NCBI RefSeq assembly: GCF_000144405.1
Contig: NC_014370.1
Span: 186,001-250,000, forward strand
DNA from: Prevotella melaninogenica ATCC 25845
Lineage (GTDB): Bacteria; Bacteroidota; Bacteroidia; Bacteroidales; Bacteroidaceae
Length of the DNA: 64,000 bases
Reading direction: 5' to 3'
Shown here piece by piece: positions 1-7,908 of this stretch; the stretch's first letter is position 1; the number at the start of each line of letters is the position of its first letter. The notes under the pieces are model-generated. The model was not told where the DNA came from. It saw nothing but the letters and a program-made list of their open reading frames with translations, and made no database searches. Made by a program: the position numbers and the translations under genes.

Positions 1-1
1 T

Positions 2-1042
2 GACGGCTACGAGGGTAGCACTGGTGCCAACTTTGTCAATAAGGAGGATATGAAGAAGGTTGTTGAATACACTGATGTAGTGAAGAGCTCACAATATGGC
101 TATCTTGAGGACTATGGTGACATATTCCTTCCAGAGCATCACAACAGTAAGGAAAGTATATTTGCAGTACAACATTCTAATTACGAGGATGACCACACAA
201 CTTACGGACGTGGCAACTGGTCAAATGTTCTTAATGGTGTATGGGGTATTTGGTCATGCGGATGGGATTTCCATAAGCCATCACAGAACTTTGTAAATGC
301 TTTCAAAACTCACAACGGACTTCCACAGTTTAATGACTATGCGGATGAAAATGCCCACCCAGTAAATGGAGCACCATCATCTCAAAAATGGGATCCAAGA
401 TTGTTCCACACAGTGGGTATGCCTTCATTCCCTTATAAGTACGAGGGAGCCTACACTCTGACAACTGCGAACTCACGTACGCCTAACACCTATGGTTATT
501 ATTGCTCAATGAAAGAGGTTCCGCAGCGTTCAAAGGGAGAGACATACAACAGCCCATGGCAGTCTTTCGCAATGAATGACTATGTAATTCGCTATACCCA
601 GTCAATGCTCGACCGCGCTGAGGCTCTTATCGAATTGGACCGTTTTGTTGAGGCACGCCAGATTATCAACGATATCCGTCAACGTGCAGCCAACTCCATC
701 AATAAGCATATCTCTTATGCCGCTAATCAGTGTGAGATAAGTCTCTATCCTGATACATACTTCCAGAATAAGGAGAAGGCACGTTTGTGTCTGCGCTGGG
801 AGCGTCGTCTGGAGATGGGTATGGAGCATGAACGTTTCTTTGATCTCCGCCGCTGGGGGCTTCTCTCAACAACTCTCAACAATTACTTTAAGAAAGAGCA
901 GAACGATGAATACAATGGACAGAAGTATGCGCAGTATTATAAGGGTGCACATTTCACGCCAGGCAAGAACGAGTACTTCCCTGTACCTTATCCACAGTTG
1001 TATTACATCCCAGGACTTTACTCTCAGAACAGAGGATACTAA
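2..1042 (+). CDS. SusD/RagB-family glycan-binding lipoprotein, C-terminal part (fructan locus)
   Basis: Partial gene: the frame stays open to the first bases of the window, so the N-terminus lies upstream; the ATG at 50 is internal. What is seen is the typical SusD C-terminal half: the helical segment around YVIRYTQSMLDRAEALIELD (TPR-like), the RWERRLEMGMEHERFFDLRR stretch, and a short C-terminus reading YFPVPYPQ...YIPGLYSQNRGY, which matches the family's usual ending. SusD proteins sit on the outer face of the outer membrane over a SusC TonB-dependent channel and deliver oligosaccharides to it. The downstream DUF4960-like lipoprotein, GH32 enzyme, sugar permease and fructokinase point to fructan as the substrate, as in the Bacteroides thetaiotaomicron levan/inulin locus. 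The paired susC gene should lie just upstream of the window. Confidence 0.93.
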   Translation, partial: DGYEGSTGANFVNKEDMKKVVEYTDVVKSSQYGYLEDYGDIFLPEHHNSKESIFAVQHSNYEDDHTTYGRGNWSNVLNGVWGIWSCGWDFHKPSQNFVNAFKTHNGLPQFNDYADENAHPVNGAPSSQKWDPRLFHTVGMPSFPYKYEGAYTLTTANSRTPNTYGYYCSMKEVPQRSKGETYNSPWQSFAMNDYVIRYTQSMLDRAEALIELDRFVEARQIINDIRQRAANSINKHISYAANQCEISLYPDTYFQNKEKARLCLRWERRLEMGMEHERFFDLRRWGLLSTTLNNYFKKEQNDEYNGQKYAQYYKGAHFTPGKNEYFPVPYPQLYYIPGLYSQNRGY

Positions 1043-1074
1043 GTTAGAGAAAAGAAGTAAAATAGACAAAAATT

Positions 1075-2574
1075 ATGAAAAAGATATCAATCATATTAAC
1101 GGTATTGGTTGCGCTTATCTTTACTGCTTGTCAGGACAAGGATATCGAAAGAGCTCCAATGCGTCTTCAGGCTATCAATGCTGAAGAGATAACAGGTAAT
1201 CTTAAAGGTGATGACTACACATGGACATGGCCACAGCTAACACCAGGCCAGTCAATGTATGTTATGGTTTATGAAGGAAGTACATTGCTTTCTTCGGAGA
1301 CTGTGACAGGCAACAGTTTTACGCACAAGAGTGTTCAGACCAACGTTCCTTTTGTTTATGTCTTCAAAGTCAGCGACGGTGAGAATGTCTCTTCTGGTGT
1401 AGTAAAGAATTATACACGTGAGGGTGCAACACAGATTACAGGTCTTTCTATGTCACAGGTTGAGAAGGGACGTGGATATGACGCTGCCATCACATGGAAT
1501 AAAACTACTGATGCCACATCCATCGACTTAATAGCTACCAATGGCACACGGACTATTCATGAGACCCTCTCAGGTTCTGTTTATAGCTATACAATTCCTA
1601 ACGTAGTATATGGCGACACATGGAACGTTACTCTGCGTGCTATCAACGATAAAGGAACCTCAATGGCAACAACGTCAAGCCTGAAGATCGGTAAGACGGC
1701 TATCGCATTCCTCAGCATATATGCTACGCCAGAGGAACTCATTGCTAATGGTGACGATGACGAAGCGTCTGCATGGCTGTGGCTTCATAAAACATATCCT
1801 AACGCACAGTTCGTTTATTTCGGTAATATTAAGTCGGCTACCGACATGGAGCCTTATCGTGTGGCATTTTGGTTGCGTGACCTTGAGCAAGGTGCAGAGG
1901 ATGATGTATGGAGTCTTCCAGCGGTTGTGAATTCTGCAACACCTTACATCTCAGAATGGTATAAAAATGGTGGAAATATACTGCTCTGGCAGCATGCAAC
2001 AGCTTACCTCACTAACCTTGGTCGCTTTGAGCAAAGTCTATTCCGAGGAAATGACCATACTATCGGTATTGGACGTGGTGGTATCAATAATGATAACTGG
2101 AGTATGGGTGCATGTTTGAACATCGAAGGAAGTCTCATAGACTTCACTACTCATCCTATCTATAAGGGGATCCCAGTACGTATTTCTAACGGCATCAAAC
2201 TCATTGATATGAAGGGACCTGGATGGACCGAGGATCATAACTGTCTATACTTCAACATCCCTTCTGTACTATCTGGCATAGCTAATGACAAACTCTCTGC
2301 CTATACTACAATAACAGAGACTTACGGCATATATCCTCTTGGCGTATGGGATTCGCAAATAAGGTCAGTTTCACAACTCAATGTATGGGAATGCCGTCAG
2401 GGCAACAGCGACTTCAAGGGTACAGCAATCTGTATCGGTAATGGTGGTTGCGAATTCTCTATGCGTAATGCTGATGGCTCTGCAGATGTAAGTGCCCATC
2501 CAAAGAACAACGTCAACCAGGAGTCAATCCTCAAGTTGGCTAAGAATAGTATCGAATATCTCAAAACTCGCTAA
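1075..2574 (+). CDS. Surface lipoprotein of the fructan locus (DUF4960-like, SusE-position glycan-binding protein)
   Basis: 499 residues with a lipoprotein signal peptide; the lipobox ends FTAC with Cys19 as the lipidated residue. The N-terminal 200 residues look like Ig/FN3-type beta domains (for example TWTWPQLTPGQSMYVMVYEG). The C-terminal part is a mixed alpha/beta domain with a glutamine-amidotransferase-like flavour (residues about 210-495, including YISEWYKNGGNILLWQHAT) that I associate with DUF4960. In the B. thetaiotaomicron fructan locus a protein of this type sits between susD and the GH32 levanase and binds fructan at the cell surface. It starts 32 bp after the susD-like gene and is followed 23 bp later by the GH32 gene, so one transcript is likely. 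The substrate is inferred from context; an enzymatic role for the C-terminal domain is not excluded. Confidence 0.8.
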   Translation: MKKISIILTVLVALIFTACQDKDIERAPMRLQAINAEEITGNLKGDDYTWTWPQLTPGQSMYVMVYEGSTLLSSETVTGNSFTHKSVQTNVPFVYVFKVSDGENVSSGVVKNYTREGATQITGLSMSQVEKGRGYDAAITWNKTTDATSIDLIATNGTRTIHETLSGSVYSYTIPNVVYGDTWNVTLRAINDKGTSMATTSSLKIGKTAIAFLSIYATPEELIANGDDDEASAWLWLHKTYPNAQFVYFGNIKSATDMEPYRVAFWLRDLEQGAEDDVWSLPAVVNSATPYISEWYKNGGNILLWQHATAYLTNLGRFEQSLFRGNDHTIGIGRGGINNDNWSMGACLNIEGSLIDFTTHPIYKGIPVRISNGIKLIDMKGPGWTEDHNCLYFNIPSVLSGIANDKLSAYTTITETYGIYPLGVWDSQIRSVSQLNVWECRQGNSDFKGTAICIGNGGCEFSMRNADGSADVSAHPKNNVNQESILKLAKNSIEYLKTR

Positions 2575-2597
2575 CAAAACATTCTATATCAAAAGTT

Positions 2598-4301
2598 ATG
2601 AAGCAAATACTTATAACAACTTTGCTTATACTCATGGGATGCGTCTCGTCGGTAGCCCAGAGTCAGGTACAAGTTCTTAGTGAGCGCCATGCTATGCAGC
2701 GTATCTCTGGGCAGAAGAATTATCTTATGTTGCCTGTCGAAGAGGCCGAAGAAGGGGCACATGTAAAGATAATTTATGATAACAAAATTGTCAAGGAATT
2801 CAATGTTCGTCTTGCTGTCAACAAGGTGGACTATTATGTGCCTGTTGACATTTCAGTAATTAATGGTAAGAATGCACTCATTGACGTAGACTTTGGGGAT
2901 GGCCGCAACAGAAGACATAGTGATATAAAGAACTATGTATGCTGGACAAAGATTGATTATACAGATAAGATAGATACGGCCAATCGTGAGACACGCTGGC
3001 GTCCTATATATCATCATACCCCTACATACGGATGGATGAACGACCCTAATGGTATGTTTTATAAGGATGGCGTGTGGAATCTCTACTTCCAATATAACCC
3101 TTATGGCTCAACATGGGAGAATATGACATGGGGACATTCCACGTCTACTGACCTTGTGAACTGGACATATCAGGGCGATGTAATAGAGCCTGATGCCTTA
3201 GGTACAATATTTTCTGGTTCTTCTGTAGTTGATTATAAAAACACTGCCGGATTTGGAGAAGGGGCCATCATCTCTTATTACACCTCTGCAGGTCAATCAC
3301 AGACTCAGAGTATGGCATATAGTACCGACAATGGTATGACTTTCAAGAAGTATTCTGATAATCCTATATTGACAAGTAATATTCCTGATTTCCGTGACCC
3401 AAAGGTTCTTTGGAATGATGAGGCTTCTCACTGGAATCTTATTCTTGCAGCTGGACAGCAGATGAATATATATAGTTCAAAGAACTTAAAAGACTGGAAG
3501 TATGAGAGTTCTTTTGGAGAAGGATATGGTAATCACGGCGGCGTGTGGGAATGTCCTGATCTATTAAAGATGGGTGATAAGTGGGTGCTTATCTGTAACA
3601 TTAACCCCGGAGGTCCCTTTGGTGGAAGTGCAACTCAATACTTTGTTGGTTCATTTGATGGTCATAAGTTTACTTGCGAATCAAAACCTGAGGTGACAAA
3701 GTGGATGGATTACGGAAAAGACCATTATGCAACAGTTTCTTTCAGCAATGCTCCAGACGGTAGAATCGTTTTTCTTCCTTGGATGAGTAACTGGCAGTAT
3801 GCTAATCAGGTGCCTACACAACAGTATCGTTCTGCCAATGGTTTGCCACGAGAACTTAGTCTCTTCACTTATGAGGGAGAAGACTATGTTTGCGTAAAGC
3901 CATCTCCTGAGGTATTTGCAGCCTTTGAGCAGAAACCTACAGGAAGTCTTCAGTCTGCTGCTTATCTTGAAGTTACAAATATAAAGAGTAATGCTTCTAT
4001 CGTACTCAGCAATGATAAAGGCGAGAAGGTAGCGATGGTTTATGATGAAAAGAACAGAACGTTCTCTATGGATCGAACAGAAAGTGGTTTGACAGACTTC
4101 AGCAATGACTTCAAAGCAAAAACCACAGCACCTACCTATGGAACTATAAAGAAACTTCAGATTTTCGTAGACAATAGTAGCATCGAAGCTTTTGATGCTG
4201 ACGGAAAGATGTCAATGACCAATCTTGTGTTCCCTAACAAGCCTTATGAAAAGATCCTTGCTAAGGGCTGTAAGGTAAAGGTATATAACTTGAAGAAATA
4301 A
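2598..4301 (+). CDS. GH32 fructanase (levanase/inulinase/sucrose-6-phosphate hydrolase family)
   Basis: 567 residues. A signal sequence ends near LMGCVSSVAQ, so the protein may be a lipoprotein (Cys15) or be cleaved after AQ. The three GH32 signature motifs are present: WMNDPNG with the nucleophile at Asp149, FRDPKV with the transition-state stabiliser at Asp267, and WECPDL with the acid/base at Glu318. The five-bladed propeller is preceded by about 125 extra N-terminal residues and followed by a beta-sandwich (residues about 430-567, ending SIEAFDADGKMSMTNLVFPN), as usual in the family. It hydrolyses beta-fructosyl linkages. Whether it prefers levan, inulin or sucrose, endo or exo, cannot be read from the sequence. 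It follows the SusD/DUF4960 pair and precedes the transporter and fructokinase that would use its product. Confidence 0.93.
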   Translation: MKQILITTLLILMGCVSSVAQSQVQVLSERHAMQRISGQKNYLMLPVEEAEEGAHVKIIYDNKIVKEFNVRLAVNKVDYYVPVDISVINGKNALIDVDFGDGRNRRHSDIKNYVCWTKIDYTDKIDTANRETRWRPIYHHTPTYGWMNDPNGMFYKDGVWNLYFQYNPYGSTWENMTWGHSTSTDLVNWTYQGDVIEPDALGTIFSGSSVVDYKNTAGFGEGAIISYYTSAGQSQTQSMAYSTDNGMTFKKYSDNPILTSNIPDFRDPKVLWNDEASHWNLILAAGQQMNIYSSKNLKDWKYESSFGEGYGNHGGVWECPDLLKMGDKWVLICNINPGGPFGGSATQYFVGSFDGHKFTCESKPEVTKWMDYGKDHYATVSFSNAPDGRIVFLPWMSNWQYANQVPTQQYRSANGLPRELSLFTYEGEDYVCVKPSPEVFAAFEQKPTGSLQSAAYLEVTNIKSNASIVLSNDKGEKVAMVYDEKNRTFSMDRTESGLTDFSNDFKAKTTAPTYGTIKKLQIFVDNSSIEAFDADGKMSMTNLVFPNKPYEKILAKGCKVKVYNLKK

Positions 4302-4327
4302 ATAATAGCACGAGTTAAGATTTAAGA

Positions 4328-4390
4328 TTTCGTTCATTTACCGCAAAATAAACTCTTATAGTAACATTTGTTGCGGTCAATGAACGGAAT
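4328..4390. promoter_or_regulatory. Long imperfect inverted repeat between the GH32 gene and the permease
   Basis: The left arm (4328-4349, core CGTTCATTTACCGCAA) and the right arm (4366-4390, core TTGCGGTCAATGAACG) pair over about 20 bp with few mismatches around a 16-nt spacer. No T-run follows on the plus strand, so a simple intrinsic terminator is less likely. It ends 27 bp before the -7 box at 4418. It could be an operator for the permease/fructokinase promoter or a 3' structure protecting the GH32 mRNA. Confidence 0.6.
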
Positions 4391-4417
4391 TTAAAACGTG
4401 TTTCTTGCGTAAAAACT

Positions 4418-4425
4418 TAACTTTG
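4418..4425 (+). promoter_or_regulatory. Bacteroidetes -7 box for the permease/fructokinase pair
   Basis: TAACTTTG matches the TAnnTTTG consensus 51 bp before the permease ATG. No clean TTTG lies 20 bp upstream. It would give the permease and kinase a promoter separate from the susCD-GH32 transcript. Confidence 0.55.
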
Positions 4426-4475
4426 TAATCGATATTAAGACAATCACTTTACACAAAACTAAAAATTTAAAGATT

Positions 4476-5636
4476 ATGTCGAAAACCAATAAGCTCGCTC
4501 TCTTGCCCGTAATGCTTTGTTTTTTTGCGATGGGTTTCGTTGACTTGGTAGGTATTGCCTCCAACTACGTAAAGAACGACTTGCAGCTGTCGGATTCTAC
4601 AGCGAATGTCTTTCCGTCCCTTGTTTTCTTCTGGTTCCTTATCTTTTCCGTACCAACAGGTATGTTGATGAATAAGATTGGACGTAAAAAGACAGTGCTT
4701 ATCAGCCTTGTTGTTACCTTATTCTCTCTTCTCCTGCCAATTTTCGGCGAGTCATACGGCTTAATGCTCGTATCGTTTTCATTGCTTGGAATAGGCAATG
4801 CGTTGATGCAAACATCGTTGAATCCACTGGTGTCAACGGTGATGAAAGGTGGAAATTTAGCTTCAACACTTACTTTCGGACAGTTTGTTAAGGCTATCGC
4901 ATCCTTTATGGCACCTTATCTTGCTATATGGGGAGCGCAGGCAAGCATTCCAGCCTTTGGTCTCGGATGGCGCGTTCTCTTCCCAATTTATCTGATAATT
5001 GGTACAATTGCTACGCTGTTACTCTTCTCAACGCCTATAGAAGAAGAACCTATTGAAGGCAAAGCAAGCTCTTTTGCAGAATGTTTCAGCCTATTGGGTA
5101 AACCTATTGTGTTGCTTAGTTTCTTGGGTATTATGTGCCACGTAGGTATTGATGTAGGAACAAATACCACGGCGCCAAAGATTCTGATGGAGCGTTTAGG
5201 TATGTCATTGAATGATGCAGCCTTTGCAACTTCTCTCTACTTTATCTTCCGTACTATTGGATGTCTTACAGGTTCGTTCTTCCTTCGTGTGATGAATAAT
5301 AAGTTTTTCTTTATTATTTCGGTTACGATGATGGCACTTGCTATGTGTGGAATGGCTGTGGGAACGTCAAAGACTGTACTGTTTGTGGCGATTGCTCTTG
5401 TTGGTTATGGTAACAGTAATGTATTCTCAATGGTCTTTGCACGTGCTTTACAGAGTGTTCCAGATAAGCAGAACGAAGTGAGTGGATTGATGATTATGGG
5501 ACTTTTCGGTGGTACTATCTTCCCTCTCTTGATGGGATTTGCCAGCGATGGGTTCGGTCAAGTGGGAGCAGTTATTGTAATGGCGATAGGTGTACTCTAC
5601 CTTTTTTCGTATATTCCAAAAATGAATAATAAATAA
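4476..5636 (+). CDS. MFS sugar permease, FucP-like (probable fructose importer)
   Basis: 386 residues, highly hydrophobic, with about 12 predicted membrane segments and the MFS cytoplasmic loop motif between segments 2 and 3 (MNKIGRKKTV). The family resembles the FucP/sugar:H+ symporters of Bacteroidetes, which carry monosaccharides across the inner membrane. It is followed after 7 bp by a fructokinase, the same order as the inner-membrane monosaccharide importer and kinase of the B. thetaiotaomicron fructan locus. Fructose import is therefore the most economical role. The substrate is inferred from context; the protein family alone does not fix it. Confidence 0.85.
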   Translation: MSKTNKLALLPVMLCFFAMGFVDLVGIASNYVKNDLQLSDSTANVFPSLVFFWFLIFSVPTGMLMNKIGRKKTVLISLVVTLFSLLLPIFGESYGLMLVSFSLLGIGNALMQTSLNPLVSTVMKGGNLASTLTFGQFVKAIASFMAPYLAIWGAQASIPAFGLGWRVLFPIYLIIGTIATLLLFSTPIEEEPIEGKASSFAECFSLLGKPIVLLSFLGIMCHVGIDVGTNTTAPKILMERLGMSLNDAAFATSLYFIFRTIGCLTGSFFLRVMNNKFFFIISVTMMALAMCGMAVGTSKTVLFVAIALVGYGNSNVFSMVFARALQSVPDKQNEVSGLMIMGLFGGTIFPLLMGFASDGFGQVGAVIVMAIGVLYLFSYIPKMNNK

Positions 5637-5643
5637 AACAGAT

Positions 5644-6525
5644 ATGAAACAGTTGATCGTTGGCCTCGGAGAGGCATTGTGGGATTGTCTTCCTGAGGGT
5701 AGAAAGCTGGGTGGCGCACCTGCAAACTTTGCTTATCATACAGGACAGTTTGGGTATGATTCGTTGGCTATTAGTGCTGTCGGAAATGACGTCTTGGGTA
5801 AGGAAACCCTCGATGAATTCGGTAAAAAAGGTGTAAAGTACTTGATGCCAGAGGTGGATTATCAGACGGGAACGGTGCAGGTAGAACTCGACAGTGAAGG
5901 TATACCTACCTATGACATCAAGGAGGGAGTAGCTTGGGATAACATACCGTTTACTCCCGAGGTTGAAGAAGCAGCCAAGAACTGTCGTGCTGTATGCTTT
6001 GGCTCACTTGCACAGCGTAGTAGTGTAAGCCGCCAGACAATACAGAAATTCCTCGAAGCAACGCCAAAGGATTGTCTCAAGATATTCGATATCAATCTTC
6101 GTCAGAACTTCTATACAAAGGAGATTATCACTAATTCGCTTCAGCATGCCAATATCCTCAAGATTAATGATGAGGAACTTGTGTTGATTGGTCGTCTTTT
6201 CGGTTATCCAGGTCTTGATATAGAGAATAAGTGTTGGCTGCTTTTAGGAAAGTATCACCTTGATATGCTCGTGCTGACTTGTGGTGTCAACGGTTCGTAT
6301 GTCTTTGCGCCAAACCTCAAGTCGTTCCAAAAAACGCCAGCGGTTGAGGTTGCTGATACCGTGGGGGCAGGTGATTCCTTTACGGGTGCTTTCACTTCAG
6401 CCATCCTTGCAGGCATGCCAATCACCGATGCTCATAAGTTAGCAGTGGAAGTTAGTGCGTATGTCTGCACGCAGAATGGTGCTATGCCAAAACTCCCTAA
6501 GGAACTATTAGACAGAATTAAGTAA
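5644..6525 (+). CDS. Fructokinase, PfkB/ribokinase family
   Basis: 293 residues, normal length for the family. It shows the N-terminal substrate-binding glycines (LGGAPANFAYH, residues about 21-31) and the C-terminal PfkB signature DTVGAGDSFTGAF, with the catalytic base Asp in GAGD near residue 245. It phosphorylates fructose with ATP to fructose 6-phosphate in the cytosol. The start codon lies 7 bp after the permease stop, so the two are co-transcribed. With the GH32 enzyme and the permease it completes fructan use: depolymerise, import, phosphorylate. Other PfkB sugars such as ribose or adenosine are possible from sequence alone; the locus favours fructose. Confidence 0.9.
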   Translation: MKQLIVGLGEALWDCLPEGRKLGGAPANFAYHTGQFGYDSLAISAVGNDVLGKETLDEFGKKGVKYLMPEVDYQTGTVQVELDSEGIPTYDIKEGVAWDNIPFTPEVEEAAKNCRAVCFGSLAQRSSVSRQTIQKFLEATPKDCLKIFDINLRQNFYTKEIITNSLQHANILKINDEELVLIGRLFGYPGLDIENKCWLLLGKYHLDMLVLTCGVNGSYVFAPNLKSFQKTPAVEVADTVGAGDSFTGAFTSAILAGMPITDAHKLAVEVSAYVCTQNGAMPKLPKELLDRIK

Positions 6526-6633
6526 TTTATTCCTTTCTCTGATACGTGATATTGTTTCCGTGTGGGAAATATTTGTTTATCGTACGTATCTTAACAGGCA
6601 AGGGATAAGTGGCATTTAGATAAAGTACATGGT

Positions 6634-6684
6634 CCGAATTGATTGAGTGAAGGATAACTTTTCTCGATTAATTCGGGCTTTTTT
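6634..6684 (+). terminator. Intrinsic terminator after the fructokinase
   Basis: CCGAATTGATTGAG (6634-6647) pairs with CTCGATTAATTCGG (6663-6676), allowing G-U pairs, followed by six T at 6679-6684. A weaker hairpin (GATACGT 6541-6547 with ACGTATC 6584-6590) precedes it. Confidence 0.75.
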
Positions 6685-6756
6685 GTGTGCTTGTCTTGGA
6701 TTTTTTTAGGTTCTTCCGAAATATGGACTGATAAACTAAAACGCTTATATAATAGG

Positions 6757-6943
6757 CACACGGAGTCACGGAGGGGACGGAGGTAATGCAATATCACGGA
6801 GATGCCGACGGCACAAAGAGCGACGGAGGTATAGAGTGTAGATACTTGAAAACTATTTTTGGGTAAATGCTTTGTATATAAATTGCTAATAGATTTGGCA
6901 AACAAACTCCGTGGCTCTACTCACCGACGATACCTCTGTTTCT
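6757..6943. repeat. Degenerate ACGGAG repeat tract with an inverted partner
   Basis: Several ACGGAG or CACGGAG hexamers occur at irregular spacing from 6757 to 6830. The opposite-strand counterpart (CTCCGTGGCTC, ACCTCTG) lies at 6907-6940. No credible gene covers it; the minus-strand open frame here has no recognisable protein character. Confidence 0.5.
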
Positions 6944-7131
6944 TCCATTGCTTTGTTTTAATAATCCTCCTCCCCTGGAACCTTTTTCTTTTTAATACTC
7001 GATAAATTAACGACGACACTTTGAAAATTCATTACATAATTTTTGATAAAACACCCATAAATAAAGTTGAAAGCACATGAAAAAGGTAGGTTTGTAATCA
7101 ACAGGATATCAGTTAGTTATAAAACAGTAAC

Positions 7132-7240
7132 GCAAAAGGTGCTTAATTGGACTTCGAAAGGGCGTTAGTAAGGGTCTTAAAGGGCACCTTTTGCAAGTCA
7201 ATTGGGCGTTAATTGGAAGCCAAAAGAGCATGTGTTGATT
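7132..7240. repeat. Noncoding element with an 11-bp perfect inverted repeat and internal duplications
   Basis: GCAAAAGGTGC (7132-7142) and GCACCTTTTGC (7184-7194) are perfect inverted repeats. Between and after them related phrases recur: AATTGGACTTC, GGGCGTTAGTAAGGG, AATTGGGCGTTAATTGGAAG. The stretch 6944-7479 holds no other feature that I can support. Confidence 0.45.
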
Positions 7241-7479
7241 TTGAGTTAAGTGAAAATAGTTTACAAATATCAGGTAAAATGGGATTAGTGATATGGTCTT
7301 AAAACATTGTATAAGCCTTTATTCTAATTCTGAATACTAATCTTTCCGCAGTCTACATAGAATCCGTAAGCAGAGAAATGACGTCAAAAGATGTTCTTGA
7401 ATGAACCGATAGAGTTTAAATAGAGCGTAAAAATTTATTAAAAGTTTACTCAAAAGTGAAAAATCTAACTATTAACACC

Positions 7480-7487
7480 TACCTTTG
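7480..7487 (+). promoter_or_regulatory. Bacteroidetes -7 box before the XRE regulator
   Basis: TACCTTTG matches TAnnTTTG, about 77 bp before the ATG of the HTH gene at 7564. Confidence 0.5.
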
Positions 7488-7563
7488 TATGGCTTTCTAT
7501 TATGAGTAAATACAATTCTGGAGAGTGCTAAATTTTTTTTCTAATAGATCATAAAGAGTCGTT

Positions 7564-7830
7564 ATGGTAAAGAATGAGCTATTCAGACAGTGTCTTGCAG
7601 CAGTACCTGCAGAACAAAAAGCCCAATTTGAACTTTCTTTTGGGATTGCAGAACGTATCCATGAAGTGTTATCTAAGAAAGGATTAACACAAAAGGACCT
7701 TGCAAAACAACTACATAAACGTGAGTCAGAAATATCTAAATGGCTTACGGGAAGGCATAACTTTACAATGCAAACTATCGCTAAGATAGAAACTGCATTA
7801 GATTGTCAGTTGATTAAAATAGCGCAATAA
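7564..7830 (+). CDS. XRE-family helix-turn-helix protein (HigA-like), no toxin partner nearby
   Basis: 88 residues. An N-terminal helix (FRQCLAAVPAEQKAQFELSF) precedes an XRE helix-turn-helix (residues about 35-85; GLTQKDLAKQLHKRESEISKW holds the two HTH helices). This layout resembles antitoxins of the HigA/RelB2 type and small stand-alone repressors. A HigB-like toxin gene would normally overlap or sit within a few bases upstream, but the 1 kb upstream carries no such frame, and downstream comes the sulfatase after 78 bp. It may be an orphan antitoxin or a regulator of the sulfatase pair. The function is inferred from fold only. Confidence 0.8.
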   Translation: MVKNELFRQCLAAVPAEQKAQFELSFGIAERIHEVLSKKGLTQKDLAKQLHKRESEISKWLTGRHNFTMQTIAKIETALDCQLIKIAQ

Positions 7831-7908
7831 AGACTATACAGAAGTACAGCTAAGGTTGGACTTTTGTATCTTTTAGCCTAAAATAACGAAAACCTAAAAC
7901 CTATAAAT

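Noticed and set aside
50..1042. Complete short SusD-like gene starting at 50
   Set aside because: The frame is open to the beginning of the window and the protein lacks the signal peptide and N-terminal half of the family, so it is a gene cut by the window edge.
828..1184. Open frame overlapping the ends of the SusD-like gene and the start of the next gene
   Set aside because: It is out of frame with two well-supported genes and shows no protein family character.
6591..6905. Minus-strand open frame of 104 codons
   Set aside because: It spans the fructokinase terminator and the ACGGAG repeat tract, and its translation has no recognisable protein character.
6526..7560. Possible remnant prophage or defence island in the long gene-free stretch
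   Set aside because: No phage, nuclease, toxin or integrase-like frame is present; only repeats, a terminator and one small regulator follow.
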